From the NCBI GenBank assembly GCA_037179385.1, contig CM074195.1:29220222-29284221 (forward strand): a stretch of 64,000 nt of DNA. Reading direction: 5' to 3'. How positions within the stretch are numbered: the first letter of the stretch is position 1; each line of letters starts with the position of its first letter. This document shows, piece by piece, positions 13,066-25,989 of the stretch. Position numbers and translations under genes: made by a program. The notes below the pieces were generated by a model. The model did no database searches, was not told where the DNA came from, and was given only the letters and a program-made list of their open reading frames with translations. The stretch is from Holothuria scabra. Its lineage: Eukaryota; Echinodermata; Holothuroidea; Aspidochirotida; Holothuriidae.

Positions 13066-13560
13066 GGTTCCTTGCGGTAGCAAAGGAACCTATGTAGTCA
13101 GGTTGGCGTGTGTGTGTGTGTGTGACACTTGCTTCGGTATGCTCTAACTCAACAAGGGAAGGTTGGATGGAACTTGGATTTGGTACATAGATTCATCATA
13201 GGGAGAAGGTGTGCCCTATTGTTTTTGGTGGAGGTCAAAGGTCATTTGGGGTCACCAGAGTTCAAAAACTAAAAACCTTCTCAACACGATATTTCTAGTT
13301 AGGAAACTTGGATAGATGTCATACTTGGTGTGTGGATGTGTTATGGTGTAAGGATGAAATTGGATATGTTCGGTGAAGGTCAAGGGGTCATCTGAGGTCA
13401 CCAGGGGTCAAACACTGAAAAACGTTTTAACACAGTATTTTAAGGTAGAACGGACAGATTTCAAATCAATCTGTGTTTGGTTAAGGTCAAAGGTCATCAA
13501 GGTCACTGGAGGTCAACCGCTGGAAATGTTATTTAGAAAATCTTGTAAGCTAGATAAAGA
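13066..13560 (+). repeat. Degenerate tandem repeat with AGGTCA direct repeats
   Basis: The block starts with a hairpin (GGTTCCTTGC / GCAAAGGAACC, 13066-13090) and a (GT)n tract (13109-13124). Three diverged units follow. Each begins with an AGGTCA pair: AGGTCAAAGGTCA at 13232-13244, a spaced variant at 13377-13390, and AGGTCAAAGGTCA at 13484-13496. Each continues with GGTCACCAGAGTTCAA-like sequence. The spaced AGGTCA pairs equal the nuclear-receptor DR1 consensus, though function is not implied by that alone. Confidence 0.75.
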
Positions 13561-14569
13561 TAGTTTCAATAGATTTTTTATCTCACATGGTTTTGCATGC
13601 TTATGCACCCAAATACCTTAGAAATTTGGCCTTTATGTTCGTTCAGTAATGATTCCTTCGGGTTGTACACATATTTTGGATCATTCAAAGTTTTAAGAGG
13701 GCAATAACTGAAATCTGTAGATTTTACTGAGCACAGGTCACTCTGCATTAAACTGGTCTCTTTGCCAGTGGAAGCAATGCATGGATTATACAGTATGTCT
13801 CTTTAATACTGCTGTGCTCTGTGGGGTAACTAAATCCTCATTCTTTTATCACACTTCATTAATCACTTGCTTTCTGCTTAACTGCTGAATAAACCCCGTT
13901 TTCTGTGTAGAGGTAGCAAACAGGACAAATGGTAGATTGTTTTAAAGTAATAGCAAGTTTTATTTGAGAGCAGGTAAAAATAACTTGTGAGAGAAATACA
14001 ATGGGTGTTTTTTTCTCTCTGACCACATTGTGTGTCATTTATTGGTGATAATATCAAGTTTGATTACAAGCATAACTACATATGGAAATGAGGTAGTGTT
14101 TCTGAAGGATCACCAAGCATTATAAAAGTTGAATGTAAGTAAGGCCACAGAAATTCAATCTTTGATTTCATGTAATATTAGTACTAAAATACCCCTTGTG
14201 AAGATGTTACAAACATTGATGAGTATGACCTTTTGCTTAGCTCTGTTTCACAGACTGGCTGTACAGTTCTTATAATATCCAGCAAGGAACCACAGTGCCC
14301 ATTGGGCTCTTGTTATTGGTTAAGGTTAAGGACGATTAAAGTTTGCCGCGTGTCGTAACGTACTGTACATAAAACGTGAAAAAATTGGCATTAGCCTTAT
14401 CCGAAAGTTTGTACCTAACCCTGAACTAACCCGAGGTAGATTTTGGACCCAGTGGATCTTTGGACCAGTGAGCAGTCGGTACGAATGCCTCTTTGGAAGG
14501 AGGCTGTCAGTCTGGGTTAGGTGCAACACTTCCCAGCTGAATGTTAGACTGTAAAAATGGTTCAAAATC
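13561..14569. other. No recognised gene
   Basis: AT-rich. No supported exon, RNA gene or repeat relationship was seen. Confidence 0.5.
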
Positions 14570-14850
14570 GCTGTAATCTTAATCACTACCTTTCCCTTAA
14601 GTTTATTGAATTTTCCGTCCTTTTTTTTCTCTTATATTCTTTTTCTTTATGCTTATTTGTGTTTGCAACACCGCTACTCTAGGTAACTTGCTTTTGTTGT
14701 TTTGGGGAGTAGAACTCTCGACAAGTCCCTCAGGGTTTTTTACTTTTACTTCCATCTACTTCAATGTTATGTATGTACTGTATTCATTACTTTTGTGTAT
14801 CCATACATTTTGATGATGTAGAAAAACAAATAAACGAAACGAAGCGAGGT
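14570..14850 (+). mobile_element. LINE-like 3' end, copy 1
   Basis: About 270 bp shared with 31930-32210. Landmarks are TAATCTTAATC, CTACTCTAGGTAAC, a GAGTAGAACTC segment that can pair with it, and CATTTTGATGATGTAG. It ends in an ACAAATAAACGAAACGAAGCG tail with GAAAC-type repeats. A shared 3' UTR with a stem-loop and a short-repeat tail is typical of CR1/L2-type LINEs. No reverse transcriptase reading frame is attached, so the copy is heavily 5'-truncated. Family assignment is inference. Confidence 0.6.
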
Positions 14851-14998
14851 GTTAGAGACGAACGCCCGGACTGATTTGATATACTGTAAAGGAGTCCCTG
14901 GCAGATTTAATCGTGAATTTGTAATCTTTTATGATAAACTTTCAATGTAGAGTTCTCATTTTGTATAGACTCATTTATCTAGAGAGTGTTGTAATTAC

Positions 14999-15304
14999 AG
15001 ACCTAACTCTCTCACCCCGAACTGCAATTTTTGTAGTAGTCCGCAGGAATTCTCCGTTGGCACAGCTCTTTTATTGATAGCAAGTTCAAAAGATGCAGAG
15101 AACCGAAGCTTATATTACACAGAATGCACTGTTCTGAGAGTTATTTTGATCATACATTGGGGTATGTCATGCATACTCACCTGAAGCGGTAAACCGAGAT
15201 TGTGTCTGAATAAGGATGAGTTTTAGAAAGTTGTGGGAGGGACTTATGGGTAAGTAGGTTAGGAAAATGGGAACTGTTTGTGTGAGAGGGTTACAGTATG
15301 TCCT
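14999..15304 (-). mobile_element. MITE-A copy 4 (reverse)
   Basis: Reverse-oriented copy with TCTCTCACCCCGAACTGCA at the left and GTCCT then TTAA (15305-15308) at the right. Internal landmarks AGCTTATATTACACAG and GATTGTGTCTGAATAAGGATG match other copies. Confidence 0.9.
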
Positions 15305-16043
15305 TTAACTCAGAACTCATTTTTCATTACTGGGGTATTCTTGGTAAAATGACTATTGTCTTAACATATCTTGATTCCCCCTCATGAATCGTCCTCAACT
15401 TCTGCAGTTCAAATCGTTACCGTTTTCTATCAATATATTGACCTGTTGACGGATGGTCGTCCTTTTACCAGAAATCGTCGTCGAGTGGTAAAAATCGTCG
15501 GCTGCAGGACTTCACAATTCTGGAAGTAACGAGACCTTTAGGGCACGAAACAAATGATCTCTTCGCTTCATTCAAAGACTCGTGAACACATGAAACAGTG
15601 AGTTGTCACAACTGGAAAATAGACCGGCTCGACTTAAACCATTTCGAAACTGGACCGTAAAACTCCACCTAAATAACTAAATCCTGCTTGAATATTCAAA
15701 TTAGAAATATAACAAGGCGCAACCTTTGAAACACAGGTGTAAGAAAGCCGTCTTCGGTTGGGAACGATGGACGTTGTTTTATGTGACCATCTTGAGAGAA
15801 GAGTCTAAGTCTTTTGGACGTCTTTTCTTCTAACTTGGAAATCTTGTGGTCAATATATATTTGATTATTTGGAAGTAAAATTGCTGCAAATATGTGACAC
15901 GTTTTGCGAAGGAAACAACTGATGGTTTTTGTCCTTGAATTGAGGGGCGGAATCACACTTATGTCCTACCACATTTTTGAATGTGGGCTTTTCCCCTGCA
16001 GCCTACCCCGCTTCGTGTACGTTTCTTTTGAGGTAAATATTAA
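15305..16043. other. No recognised gene
   Basis: No supportable exon. Open frames near 15696-15956 and 15904-16119 show no domain or splice context. Confidence 0.5.
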
Positions 16044-16335
16044 AGTCCTGATCCTCTCACCCCAGACAGTTATAATTACCCTTACCTACTTACTTAAGCC
16101 CCTCGAGAAATTGTTTTAAATTCATCCTCATACAGACACAACCTCAGTTTACTGCTTCAGTGCGAGTATGCAAGACACCAATGTGTAATAAAAAACGCTC
16201 TCAGTACAGTACATGCTGTATAATATGAGCTGCTGGTACTTTGCATCGTTGAACTGTCCATCAAAGAGCTGAGCCATGTGGAAATTTCTGTTAACCCCTA
16301 CAAAAATTGTAGTTTGGGGTGAGAGGATTGGTCCT
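16044..16335 (+). mobile_element. MITE-A copy 5
   Basis: 292 bp with intact TTAA on both sides (16040-16043 and 16336-16339). Termini are AGTCCTGATCCTCTCACCCC and GGGGTGAGAGGATTGGTCCT, an inverted pair. One of the best-preserved copies. Confidence 0.95.
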
Positions 16336-16339
16336 TTAA

Positions 16340-17553
16340 AAGAATGGTGCTAGCAACTCTCTGGTCACACCAAGTTTTGATACATTAGGGGCTACTTCTT
16401 CAAAGCATTTCCGTGAAACTTGCATTGAAATCTAATGTGGGGTTCTCAAGATATGAGCAGGTAAGGTTGGCATATTAACTTGTGAACTTGGAACAAGCAT
16501 ATGTGACATCATATCCTCACATTTAAGGACTGTCTTATCTTTTTCTTTAAAATTTACAGCAAATTTTCTCCTCAGCAATCCCATATTTATCTTGGATTTG
16601 ATTGCAAAAGTGTCTGGAGAACTTAACAAACTTTGCATTCCCCACAGGCAGGTTGTTTTCCTTGTAACTTCTAGGTCAACACAACAGTCTGATAAAACAG
16701 AGGGAAAAACACAAATTCAGTAACTTCATTGGCAGCTATCTCGAGAAATACATGTCCGATTTGAATGGAAGTTTCACCACACTGTGATGACTTGGGTCCT
16801 CTGACACGTGTAAAAATAAAAATTGTGCTTAAGCTTGCCCTTTAAATCGTATCAAGTGTAACAAGTAGGCCTATATTTAGCAACAGTCACACAGGACACT
16901 TCATTGAAAGCATTCGATGGATAAAAAACACACGGGAGGTCCTGGTTTTAAGTCTAATCGAATTATACCTAAGACTTCAAAATGGAACCCACTGCTTTTG
17001 TCCGTGATGCTACGAATAAGCAAATGGAGCAGGGGAAACCATCCATTTGACCAAATCAGGGAAAACATCGTAGATTAAACCAGCAGGTTATATGGCATCG
17101 TGTAAACCTATCCAAAGGTATGAAAACCAACTAGTCAATGGATGATTGATTAAACTTTAGATTAAATTGAGCCCGTATAGAGAAAGGCTTGGATTCGTGT
17201 TTCCCCAGTTTGTTTTGTGTGTATGGGGAATCTGTGGGTGTGTGTGCGTGTGCCTGAAAGCGGTTGTCACACATATACACTATTGCGTTTTCATACACTT
17301 TAATGTAATTACAACTGTGGCTGTTCAAAAAGGATTTAAGGCATGCAAAGCATAATGCTACCTTCAGTTTTCATTTGGTGTACTAAGAAAATGCCCCCAA
17401 ACGGGTGTGATATCCATGGGCGTATGAGACTCTTTCTCAAAGCTTGCAAGGGATGAGTTGACTTTTAGCTTGACTCCAGATCCCACACCAGGGCATAATC
17501 TTGACCGACTGAGGCACCGAAGTCTGCCCCATTCAGCAAGGTTTTTGCCAACA
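16340..17553. other. No recognised gene
   Basis: No supportable exon, RNA gene or repeat. Contains a short GTGTGTGTGCGTGTG tract near 17233. Confidence 0.5.
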
Positions 17554-17706
17554 GACCTATTTCCAAATAGCAATAACAATGAATTGTGGGATAGAGTTTT
17601 GGGTGTTCGTCAATCTTCACCACAGTAAAATTCCATTGACAAAAACGACAAACACCAAAACTCTATTCCACAATCCTTTGTAATTGCTATTTGGAAATAG
17701 ATCTAT
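17554..17706. repeat. Inverted repeat, arms about 57-60 bp
   Basis: Left arm 17554-17610 and right arm 17646-17706 are near-exact inverted copies. CTATTTCCAAATAGCAAT pairs with ATTGCTATTTGGAAATAG, and TGTGGGATAGAGTTTTGG pairs with its counterpart. About 35 bp separate the arms. It could be a hairpin-type MITE or a stem-loop transcript. No coding content. Confidence 0.85.
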
Positions 17707-20000
17707 GTGAGTGCAGCCCCTTCAGCCCTCCTGTCCCAAACAGTCATGGTCATGTCATGGCAATGTTTTAAATTTACAGAGATGCGATAGAAATTTAGTT
17801 GAAAGTTTCTGAGGAACTCCCCCTTTGTACAGCATCCCAATGCGTTAGGCCATGGTGAAAAAGGTATTTATAGAAGCAATGCTTACAATGGTCAAAAATA
17901 GTCGCTTCATATTAGCATTAAACAACAGCCAAATCTCACGAAAACTTCCTAGTTTCTTCCAAGTATCTATAGTGCTATTTTAGAACTTATATAGTGCCTA
18001 TTCAAGTAAACCATGGTCACCTGACTTCCAAGAGCCAATCATAAGTGACTGAATTTTCCCCCTTAAAGCCAATTGGTTAGAAACCGAGCCATAAAACCTC
18101 ATCTAGCTCACCCTTTAATCAACCTTCTCGCCTAAGTAGATTAATGGCGGTCACGTTGTAATGTTACTCATTCTAAACTGACAAAACGACTGTTAATAGT
18201 TTACCAATCTTCGCCACAGTTGCTGACAGAGTGCCTCCACTTTCACCCTTTAATATCATCAGATCATACTGTCGTTTCGCGCTAAGCAGTAGTTTCGTTT
18301 ATATATCTAACTTTCGGGTTCTTTCCTTGCCCTTTCTTTCAGTCATCATTCGTAGGTATCAAAATTACGATTGTGCGGGTGATTTTGAAACAAGAAACAC
18401 GAGAGAGAAGCAACATCAAGGTCTACATGTGGAATTGCACGTACCGCTAATTAATCGCATTTTCTCCGGATTAGTGTGAAAATTTCGTCTAAATTTTTAT
18501 TGAGATTTTCCCCTGAAGGTGTTGTACCGGAAATTTGCCTAAGGCATATTTGCTTGAAAATAAAAGAACTTCCGGCAGCATCTATATGGTATTTTATTCA
18601 TCCTTTTGTTGAAAAGATGTGAGATGGGATGACATAACAAGAAAAGGGAATAAAAATACATAAAAGGGAAGAAAAGACTTTATCTTGTAGAAAATTTTTA
18701 GGCTTTAAAACCTTAATTTCGTAGATGCATAATGATAGGTCTATGCTTCTAAATAAGAAATAAGACGAGAAATAACGTGCTCAAGAAAAAAAATTCAGTT
18801 ATTCATTGCTCAAGAGTAATTTGTTTGACCAAGCTTTCGTACGGTAACTTCAAATGAGGCATATTCCAATCAAGACGTACGGTTGTTGCGATATCGGTGA
18901 TAAAGCGAGTGTTCATTTCATTTGAATTTTGCAGCACATGGCAACATCACGAGTGTATAAACCTTGACAAGAACTCGCTCATATTTACAAACAAGAGTCT
19001 AGACAAGTGCCCTTCTTTGCCGGTGTTTTAGAACGAGCAGGGGCAATTTCAAGCCCGTTCAAGCTGGCACACAGAAATGTTCGACGCCAATCCGTTAAGG
19101 CATTTTAGAATATTTCACTCCCCACGTTATCTAACCCTTCAAAACTTACCTGCGTGGTACGGGCATGTCCAGGCAACTTAGGGGTGGTGCCAATGAGATG
19201 CAATCAGTGAGATCTACTTCTATCAACGTTCACTATTTATAGTCAAAGAATGAGAACTACACTACCCCATTGAAATGTGTTGCTCCAAATGTACATGTTA
19301 GATGGGTCCGCTTCACTCTTAAAAGAGGGGTTTTTTTTTCATTGCATTTTGCGTTGTTTCAAGTACTTAGGATTAATTACTGAGCGTTTTGATAGGCTTA
19401 CTTGGAGGAAAGAGGTGAAAAGATGTTCTGTCAGTGCAGGTTGTTGCCATGGCGTAATAGCAGCTATACGTACTCGCAGCCTGGGTTGTGACATGGGTGG
19501 TTATGGAATGTAGGTGATTAGTGGGAAGGGTCTTAAAGAAGAAGTTTTCCCTCCCCTTTGGAGGAGAAATGCCCTTTTAGGTACTCCCAAAGTGAAAGAG
19601 TGCAATATTTGTAGCTTACACACAAAAAGCTTTCGTTGATCACTTTATCCATTTTTTTTTTTCATTTTTTATTTTTCAGGCTTGCTTCGTGGACTAAACC
19701 CTCGGAACCCTTTGCTACGTGCTTGGGAATCTGCCAGGTTAATGAATGATAGCCTATTGTTTCCGTTAACAATGGGTGTCCACAATCTCCTCACACATCA
19801 CCACTACGTACACAGCCCCGCAATCATCATGGTACCTTCATTCATAGCCACTGATATTTTCAAGACTTACTTAGATCGAAAAATTTCAATATCGGGAAAC
19901 TTTTTCTAATTAGTGGAGAACAGCTTGTATAAATTATTTCTCAGTTTAATAGAAAAAAAAGAGTGCATACCAAAACTCGTTTTCTTACAACTCATGAAAA
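17707..20000. other. No recognised gene; one good-looking splice acceptor
   Basis: About 2.3 kb. A long pyrimidine tract ending in TTTTTCAG (about 19650-19679) is followed by a 58-base open stretch and CAG|GTTAAT at 19738, so a tiny exon is possible. No protein family is recognisable and no partner exon is visible, so no gene is called. Confidence 0.35.
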
Positions 20001-20179
20001 GTGAGTTTTAGATTTCACGACGCGCAAGTCAGCTACAACGTTATGACGTGGTCTCCTGCGTTGCCAGTGTCATTTGACAACTTGTTGTAGCGTTATTTTG
20101 TGTTGCACTCGAAACGGCATATACACAAATGACGTCATTCCGTTGTATATGAGGTCCACGTCGTGAAATCTAAAGCTCC
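20001..20179. mobile_element. Short inverted-repeat element (about 180 bp)
   Basis: The ends GAGTTTTAGATTTCACGACG and CGTCGTGAAATCTAAAGCTC are inverted copies with one or two mismatches. The core holds GTTGTAGCG and a TGACGTCA palindrome near 20130. Size and structure fit a MITE. Superfamily and target duplication are unclear. Confidence 0.75.
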
Positions 20180-21722
20180 CTAATGCTTCATTCGCTACGT
20201 CGTTTCGCATGAGAAGATGTTAATTTGAAACTGGATCTGCAGAGCATGCATGCTACTGAAGCTTGCAAATTACCACAACAAAAATCGGCTTCTCTTGTTT
20301 TAACTCAGATTGCAAATCCTCTCCCGATATCGTGTTTTTATTAGAGTAGTACACCATACACTTTCGTATAAAACAAACATTAATTGCGAAAGTATCAAAA
20401 GCTTAATTCCCCTGACAACTGCTAGGGATCTACACGCAGTTATCAACTTCGGGTTGTCCACATATACTCTCCTTCGCACGATCAAGCAAAAGAACCGATG
20501 TAATTTTCTTCTATTTGTGTTTTGAAGCTGGAAATGATTCATTTTCGATTGTGCTATCATTCTCGACTGGGTTTTGAAACTTTCTTAAATGTCTTTTCTT
20601 GGTTAAAATGACCAGAGGACACAAATTGTTTCGCAAATTAAAATCCGATTGCACTCACATTAGGCACTAATGAATATTTGCCCTTTCGGCTTTCCATTCA
20701 TCTTCTTCCGACGAATTGTTTTCAAAGGCATCCGAACACATCGTTCTTATGACTTACGCATGGGTGCCGAATTTAATGACTGCTCCTGACCGCGTCGCTT
20801 CTGTCAATTCCAACTTTGGATTCAACCCGAAAAAAAACCTATTTTCGATAACCTTGTAAATCTTATAAATCTTATAACTAATCTATTTCTAATTTCTACG
20901 AATTAATCTTCATGATATTTGGGTGCACGGGTGTATCATGAAAATTTGGTCGCAGATATTAAATGAACTCAGAAATAATTATTTACATGTCAACCGCTTT
21001 TTTCATTGAAGCAGCAATTAGAGATTGTTTTATATTTTTTACAAATTTTAATCCCCCACTTCATTTAATTTCGGACTCAGAACTAACGAAAAATGATTCG
21101 TGATCACGGTCTAACTTTGTGGTTGTTACATTGTAGTGGAGGATGTCCGATCTTGCATCTGTGTTGAGTCTTTTCACCCGGCAAATTTAAAAATAAATCT
21201 CCATCTAATTCATTTATGCAAAAAGCTACTTCTAACATGGCAGACCTATTAAATATTCCTATATTCTGGTAAACAATCAGAATGGAAAACGACATGCTGA
21301 AACGAATGGTTCATATTATCTATCAAACTCTGATTGCCCCCCCCCCCCCACACACACACACACACCCTCTTAAGAGCTATACTACTGTTGTTGTGTACCG
21401 CAGGTGGCCTTCTTGGGTCAGTGACGCAACAACATGCCCAGAGAAGAGTGTGTGTATATGGGAGGGGGAAGTGTGGTATAAATGTTTCTACGAAAGTGAT
21501 CAAGTTGAGCCGGTGATTTGTGTTGGGACTTCGGAACACACATAAAAACCAGTTGCCATGGTTGCCACAGGTTTTATGCGCAAGAATCGGCTTTCTATTT
21601 AAAGGGAATTCGGTATAAAATTTCTAACATTTATAGAGTCTTCCTGGGATGTGGTCTTTTCTAAAGGGGGTTGTATTGAGAAATTTCAAACCTGATTGCA
21701 GATGTCCATGGAGGTATTTATT
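20180..21722. other. No recognised gene; C and CA runs
   Basis: A C13 run directly followed by (CA)n lies at about 21337-21363 and produces low-complexity open frames on both strands. Otherwise no exon or repeat was recognised. Confidence 0.5.
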
Positions 21723-21990
21723 CAACACCCCAGGACATTCCGATTCTCTCAATTTACTTACTCTCATCACCCACCACATCTGTCTAAAACTCATCCTCAT
21801 CCAGACACAATCCAGTCAAGTTATTAACTTCTGTAATATATAAGGTCCCAGTGTGCAATCAGGCCACTCTCAGTGTGGTGCATGTTGTGAAATATGAGCT
21901 GAATTTGAATTTTGAATTTGATGTCAATCAAAGAGCTGTAAGAATTTTGAATTTCTGTGTAGACTACTGTTAAATTGTAGTTTGAAGTGA
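21723..21990 (+). mobile_element. MITE-A copy 6 (diverged)
   Basis: Diverged copy. Landmarks ACTCATCCTCATCCAGACAC, CCAGTGTGCAATCAGG, GTCAATCAAAGAGCTG and AAATTGTAGTTTGAAGTGAC remain in family order. Termini are eroded, so both ends are approximate. Confidence 0.8.
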
Positions 21991-22421
21991 CGAATTAATG
22001 ACTGCTGTAAATATATGTCCAAGAGTTCACCAGCAACAAACTAATTGTTAAAGAGAGGGGTATCTGCCTTTCAAGCCCTTGGTCGGATACAGTAATGTAT
22101 AGTGGATAAAATAAGCAAACACAAATGAATATGCTAAGAAATATTCCAGTGACTGCAATAAAGACCTAAAGACTGAAAGAAGGACGCCTAATAAATAAGT
22201 CAGATCACGGGCTTCGATTTTTTGTGACCTGAAACTTAGGTACTACCAAAGAGACTTTACATGAAGGTTGTGAGAGGTGTCCTCATTACAGTCTATTTTC
22301 TGTATATCTTTACTTTGTAAATCCCCAAAATTTTCGCTTGCTTACAGTCTCATTAATGTTCTTTTTCCCACTTGAATGTCAGACATACACTATTCATCGG
22401 TCTCTTTGATTATGTCGATTG
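21991..22421. other. No recognised gene
   Basis: Spacer between a MITE-A copy and the (AAT)n tract. Nothing recognised. Confidence 0.5.
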
Positions 22422-22720
<299 letters not shown>

Positions 22721-24119
22721 GGGGAGCAGGTGTGGTTATGAAGGGACACAACATTTAGGAATTTGCCCCAGAGGAATCGTCCCCTGCTATGTTTTAATGA
22801 AATATGTAATCTTTCGTGAATGACCAGCCTGGCAGGCTGAAATTGGCAATCACATTTTAAAGAGACTGAAAATATCTCGGTGCTCAGTCTGCCTGCAAAG
22901 TTTTCAGAAAAATAAATGATTTCTAAAGCAAAATTTCGACACGCGCACATTCGCTTAGCGATTCGACCATTTAGTATTAAGACCGTTTTCAGAGAAGTAA
23001 AACCACACTGATGCTTTCTAGATAAGAGACTTCAATAGTCTATGGAATTAGATGTACACCTCCATCCTATTTCTACAGGTAGTGTAAACTGAGGTGTCGG
23101 TCGAAAGGACATTTTTTAATGTTTTTTTATCAAAAATCTTACATCAGTAGACCTATGCAACGGTGTCGCAGTAGCACCAGTGGGTACCACTCACTCATAA
23201 TTCTAATCACTGATAGAGTACACCCGGTATTTAAATTCACATTGAACGTATAGTCCGTTGAAGTGATTACCCACACTTTCAAGACGATGTTTTGAAAACT
23301 TTTGAGTTTTCTATCAACTCAAAATACTGAAACATGTAGCACCAGTTTGCCTCTCTTAGACACTCATTAGCGTAGCTACAGGGGGCAGGCGGCTCTGAAA
23401 GATGAAGAATTTAAAAATTTTCCATTTTTGAAGTCTACTGTGTGGTTTTGACAACTCATGAAATTTCGCATTCTTTATAATAAAAACTCCACATTTGTCA
23501 TTATTTGTTTCAAAGAGGCAACATTTTCCGCGCCCTTCGCGCTCTCCTAAATTGCAAATTTCTAAGCAGAAGTGCTTGCTCATGCCCTCAGTTTGGTGAA
23601 TTTTTCTGAGCTCTGGAAGTGGCAAAATCGGAAATTTGCTGTATGTGACACAAGATTATCAAGTGACACCGGTAACTACAGTCCTATTTTCATAAATTTT
23701 CTTTTATGAAAATCCGAAGTTCCTCGAAAATCTCGTCGCAAAGCCTCTTTTCATAGTCGTTTAATAACATTATGTAGCAACAACGACTTCTGGTCCCCGC
23801 TCAATCCCAGATTTGCCAATAGGAAATGCAAATTCTTCAGTAATCTCCAACATTTCAAATTTCCTTAAAGGAAACCTAGAATCCAATTTTTTGGCAATAA
23901 AAGCTCCATATTTTCAAATGTTTGAAGAAAGACAAAACTTTAGTGCAAATTACGTCTCTAGTGTAGTGGTGTTCACACTTAAAAAATCGTAAAACTTGGA
24001 TGCTTGCCCACCCCACCCCCTTCCCCCTTCCCGCAAAAATGTCTGTCTACGCGGCTGTAGACACCTTTACCTGAACGCGAGAAAAAAATTTAGGCCAAAT
24101 GTCCCCCACTTTGAAAATC
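22721..24119. other. No recognised gene
   Basis: Contains a segment at about 23370-23650 starting GTAGCTACAGGGGGCAGG that looks like a generic old repeat but has no second copy in this window. No supportable exon. Confidence 0.45.
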
Positions 24120-25372
24120 AAAATTCGATTTAATGCTGACGTTTAATCGAATTAATCTCTACATTACTTATTTAATGCTGGTATTTAATCGATTCAATGC
24201 CATCATAAATTTGTTTTATGTCAGCATTTAATCGATTTTTGTCAGCATTAAATATTTAATGCTGGCAATATAACGAATAAAAGCTGACATGATATCGATT
24301 TAATGTGGCATTAAATTGACCAATCAGGTTGCGATATTTGACATCAATGAATGTTAACCAATAAAGTTTGCTGGTTGGAAATGGTTGACGGTAGACCGTA
24401 GAAGGCGCGTACATCGCAAGGAGGGAATCCCGGTGACCAGGCAGATCGGATCGGAGTCGAGTAGCTAGAAGTAAAGTATATGTCGCATGCCTAGCCAAAA
24501 TGGACGAAGCAAATGAACGAGCAGAACCTAAGCCTAGGCCTACCTCGGATAATGATGATACTGGTACATTACTATTGTGTAGACTCATACCTTGGCTTCC
24601 TTGACCAATTGCGCCGTTTTTTTTTTTCATTTGGGCCTACATGTCTCGTGATTACCCTTGATAGACCCGTCAAATTTACCTCCAAATCGTCATGTTCTGT
24701 TGGCGTTATAAGACTTCCGTCAATAGCGTGCCTCAGGTCTTGCCTCAAATTGCAAAACCTGATTTGAAACTCATTGAAAACCTGCCTGGCTTCAATACTG
24801 GTGGTCACGACAGAGACGGCGGAGCCAATTTTGAAGTGCGGGGGCTAATCATCGAAGCGGCCCAATATGTCCAATAAGATAAATGCAGTTTAAGGCGGCC
24901 CAATGTGCCCACAGCAAAAAAAAGTGCGGAATCTAAATCCCCCTAGCCCCCCCCCCCCCCCCCATCTCCGCGGTTCATGTACGAATCTCAAGCAATCATG
25001 CACCTCACGTCTAAAATCTCTGAAAAATTGTTCCCTGTCCGATGGTGTGGCCATCTTGGTATGAATGCGGTACGCGTACGGGTGTTGTGTCTGTGTAGTC
25101 TACATGTGTTCCAAAATCTCCAAACAGCTTGTTGAGAACGTGCGAATATATGAGCGCCCTTTCCATTTACCCTTACTAAAAGCAAATTTGATTGGTTAAA
25201 AGTTCATTGATTGCAAATATCGCCTCCTGATTGGTCGATTTAATGCTAACATTAAATTGATTAATTGCCAGCGTTTAATGTTTAATGCTGGAATTTAACG
25301 AATTAATGCTGACATTAAATCGATTTAATGCTGACATTAAACTGATTAAATGCTGGCATCAATTCAAAGTAT

Positions 25373-25530
25373 GGGTAGATGCCCATTGTTTGACAGGGTG
25401 TTTCTTGATTGGTTGTTGCCATTGTATTGTATCGATTGTATTTTTTGTTAGGGTTAGAGATTAAGTTAGGAATTATGGCTATCGTTAGGCAGTTAGGAAT
25501 TTTTTTGTTAAACAGTGCGCATCGCACCCA
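25373..25530 (+). mobile_element. MITE-B copy 1 (uninterrupted)
   Basis: 158 bp with ends GGGTAGATGCCCATTGTTTG and AACAGTGCGCATCGCACCC, an imperfect inverted pair. The interior shares GTGTTTCTTGATTGG and TTGTATTGTATCGATTGTAT with 33027-33472. It holds TTGTTAAACAGTGC near its right end, the empty form of the site occupied in the other copy. Confidence 0.85.
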
Positions 25531-25696
25531 AATAAATGTCTACATTAATAATTTAATGCTAGCATTAAATCGATTTAATACTGACATTTAATATTTTAAT
25601 GTCGGCCTGAAATATTTAATGCAGACATTAATTCGATTTTATGCCAGCATTAAATCATTTAATGCTGACATTAAATCAATTTAATGTAGACATTAA

Positions 25697-25989
25697 AGGG
25701 CCAGTCCTATCACCCCAAACTACACTTCTGGTAGGGGGTATAGAAACTCCATTGGCCGGCTCTTTGATTGACTGTTAATTCAAACAATGCAGATTACCGA
25801 AGCTTATATTACACAGCATGAACTGTACTGAGAGTATTTTAGTTATACATATAGAGCTTTTCTTTATTCACCATGAAGCAATAAATTGAGATAGTGACTG
25901 GATAAGGATGAGTTTCAGACAATTGTGAGAGGGGCTCTAGTAAGAAGGTTAGGAGAATTGGTAGTGTTTGGGGTGAGATAACTGGGACT
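25697..25989 (-). mobile_element. MITE-A copy 7 (reverse)
   Basis: 293 bp with left flank TTAA (25693-25696) and right flank TTAG. Termini are AGGGCCAGTCCTATCACCCC and GGGGTGAGATAACTGGGACT. It lies between ATTAAAT-motif clusters of the fold-back region, so it inserted into that region. Confidence 0.93.

Noticed and set aside
19680..19737. Possible 58-base exon after a strong pyrimidine tract
   Set aside because: Only the acceptor is convincing; no family resemblance and no partner exon, so not called as a gene.
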